From Allofournierella massiliensis (GTDB lineage Bacteria; Bacillota; Clostridia; Oscillospirales; Ruminococcaceae): 41,489 nucleotides of DNA. The position numbers and the translations under genes are program-made. Shown piece after piece: positions 41,409 through 41,489 of this stretch (position 1 is its first letter; each line of letters starts with the position of its first letter). The DNA is taken from assembly GCF_004345265.1 (NCBI RefSeq), contig NZ_SLUM01000030.1, positions 1-41,489 of the forward strand, given 5' to 3'. Below the pieces are notes generated by a model. It saw only the letters and a program-made list of their open reading frames with translations. It was not told where the DNA came from and made no database searches.

Positions 41409-41489
41409 ATGAAGCATAAAAGATTTTTGACCGGTGCGATCAGTCTGGCGCTGGTTGCCGTGGTCAGCGTGGGTGCTACCTTGGCTTAT
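41409..41489 (+). CDS. SipW-dependent secreted protein (partial, runs off the window)
   Basis: Only 27 codons are visible: a SipW-type signal peptide, KRFLTGAISLALVAVVSVGATLAY, with a variant GATLA box. AAAGAGG precedes the ATG. It shows that the fibre-protein series continues beyond the window. Confidence 0.8.
   Translation, partial: MKHKRFLTGAISLALVAVVSVGATLAY

Overview
The window looks like a chromosomal segment of an anaerobic gut Firmicute, probably class Clostridia near Ruminococcaceae/Oscillospiraceae. The basis is the glycyl-radical metabolism, AGGAGG-type ribosome binding sites, LytTR/GHKL signalling, Gram-positive LPxTG and class C sortase machinery, and SipW-type secretion. No rRNA, tRNA, CRISPR array or complete insertion sequence was seen. 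The species cannot be fixed from sequence alone.

Region 1 (1-8115) is a catabolic operon behind a LuxR-type regulator whose 5' end appears to be missing. The operon holds a radical-SAM activase, a glycyl radical enzyme (GRE) with a GCVE active-site motif, a TauE/SafE-family exporter, an iron-type alcohol dehydrogenase and an SLC13/DASS anion importer. Import, radical cleavage or dehydration, aldehyde reduction and anion export together suggest fermentation of a small sulfonate such as dihydroxypropanesulfonate or isethionate. The substrate is inferred. Two inverted repeats upstream are operator candidates.

Region 2 (8137-15881) is housekeeping and accessory DNA. It has a divergent XRE regulator / SLOG-fold protein pair with palindromic operators. 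It also has a LytTR response regulator and GHKL sensor kinase, the kinase carrying a likely 1-base frameshift in its catalytic C-terminus, followed by an FtsX-type ABC transporter. A WG-repeat lipoprotein is transcribed divergently from the two-component genes.

Region 3 (15912-41489) is the most interesting part: a large surface-structure locus with what looks like its own genetic switch. A SARP/BTAD-type regulator and a small partner protein lie next to a tyrosine recombinase. Between them is a 217-bp spacer flanked by perfect 18-bp inverted repeats, and each repeat is itself a recombinase-like dyad. This looks like an invertible promoter that sets regulator expression. The same unusual promoter module (GTTACG/GTAACG direct repeats at an 11-bp period, then 10 bp, then AATAAT) occurs exactly twice. 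One copy is before a 2811-residue LPDTG adhesin, SpaA-type pilin, class C sortase and LPQTG minor pilin. The other is before a small protein (a paralog of the regulator's partner), a 1941-residue VWA/BspA-repeat protein, and a SipW signal peptidase with at least four SipW-dependent (TasA-like) secreted proteins. The proposed model is recombinase -> invertible promoter -> SARP regulator -> coordinated, phase-variable production of sortase pili, giant adhesins and TasA-like fibres. The last gene runs off the window end.
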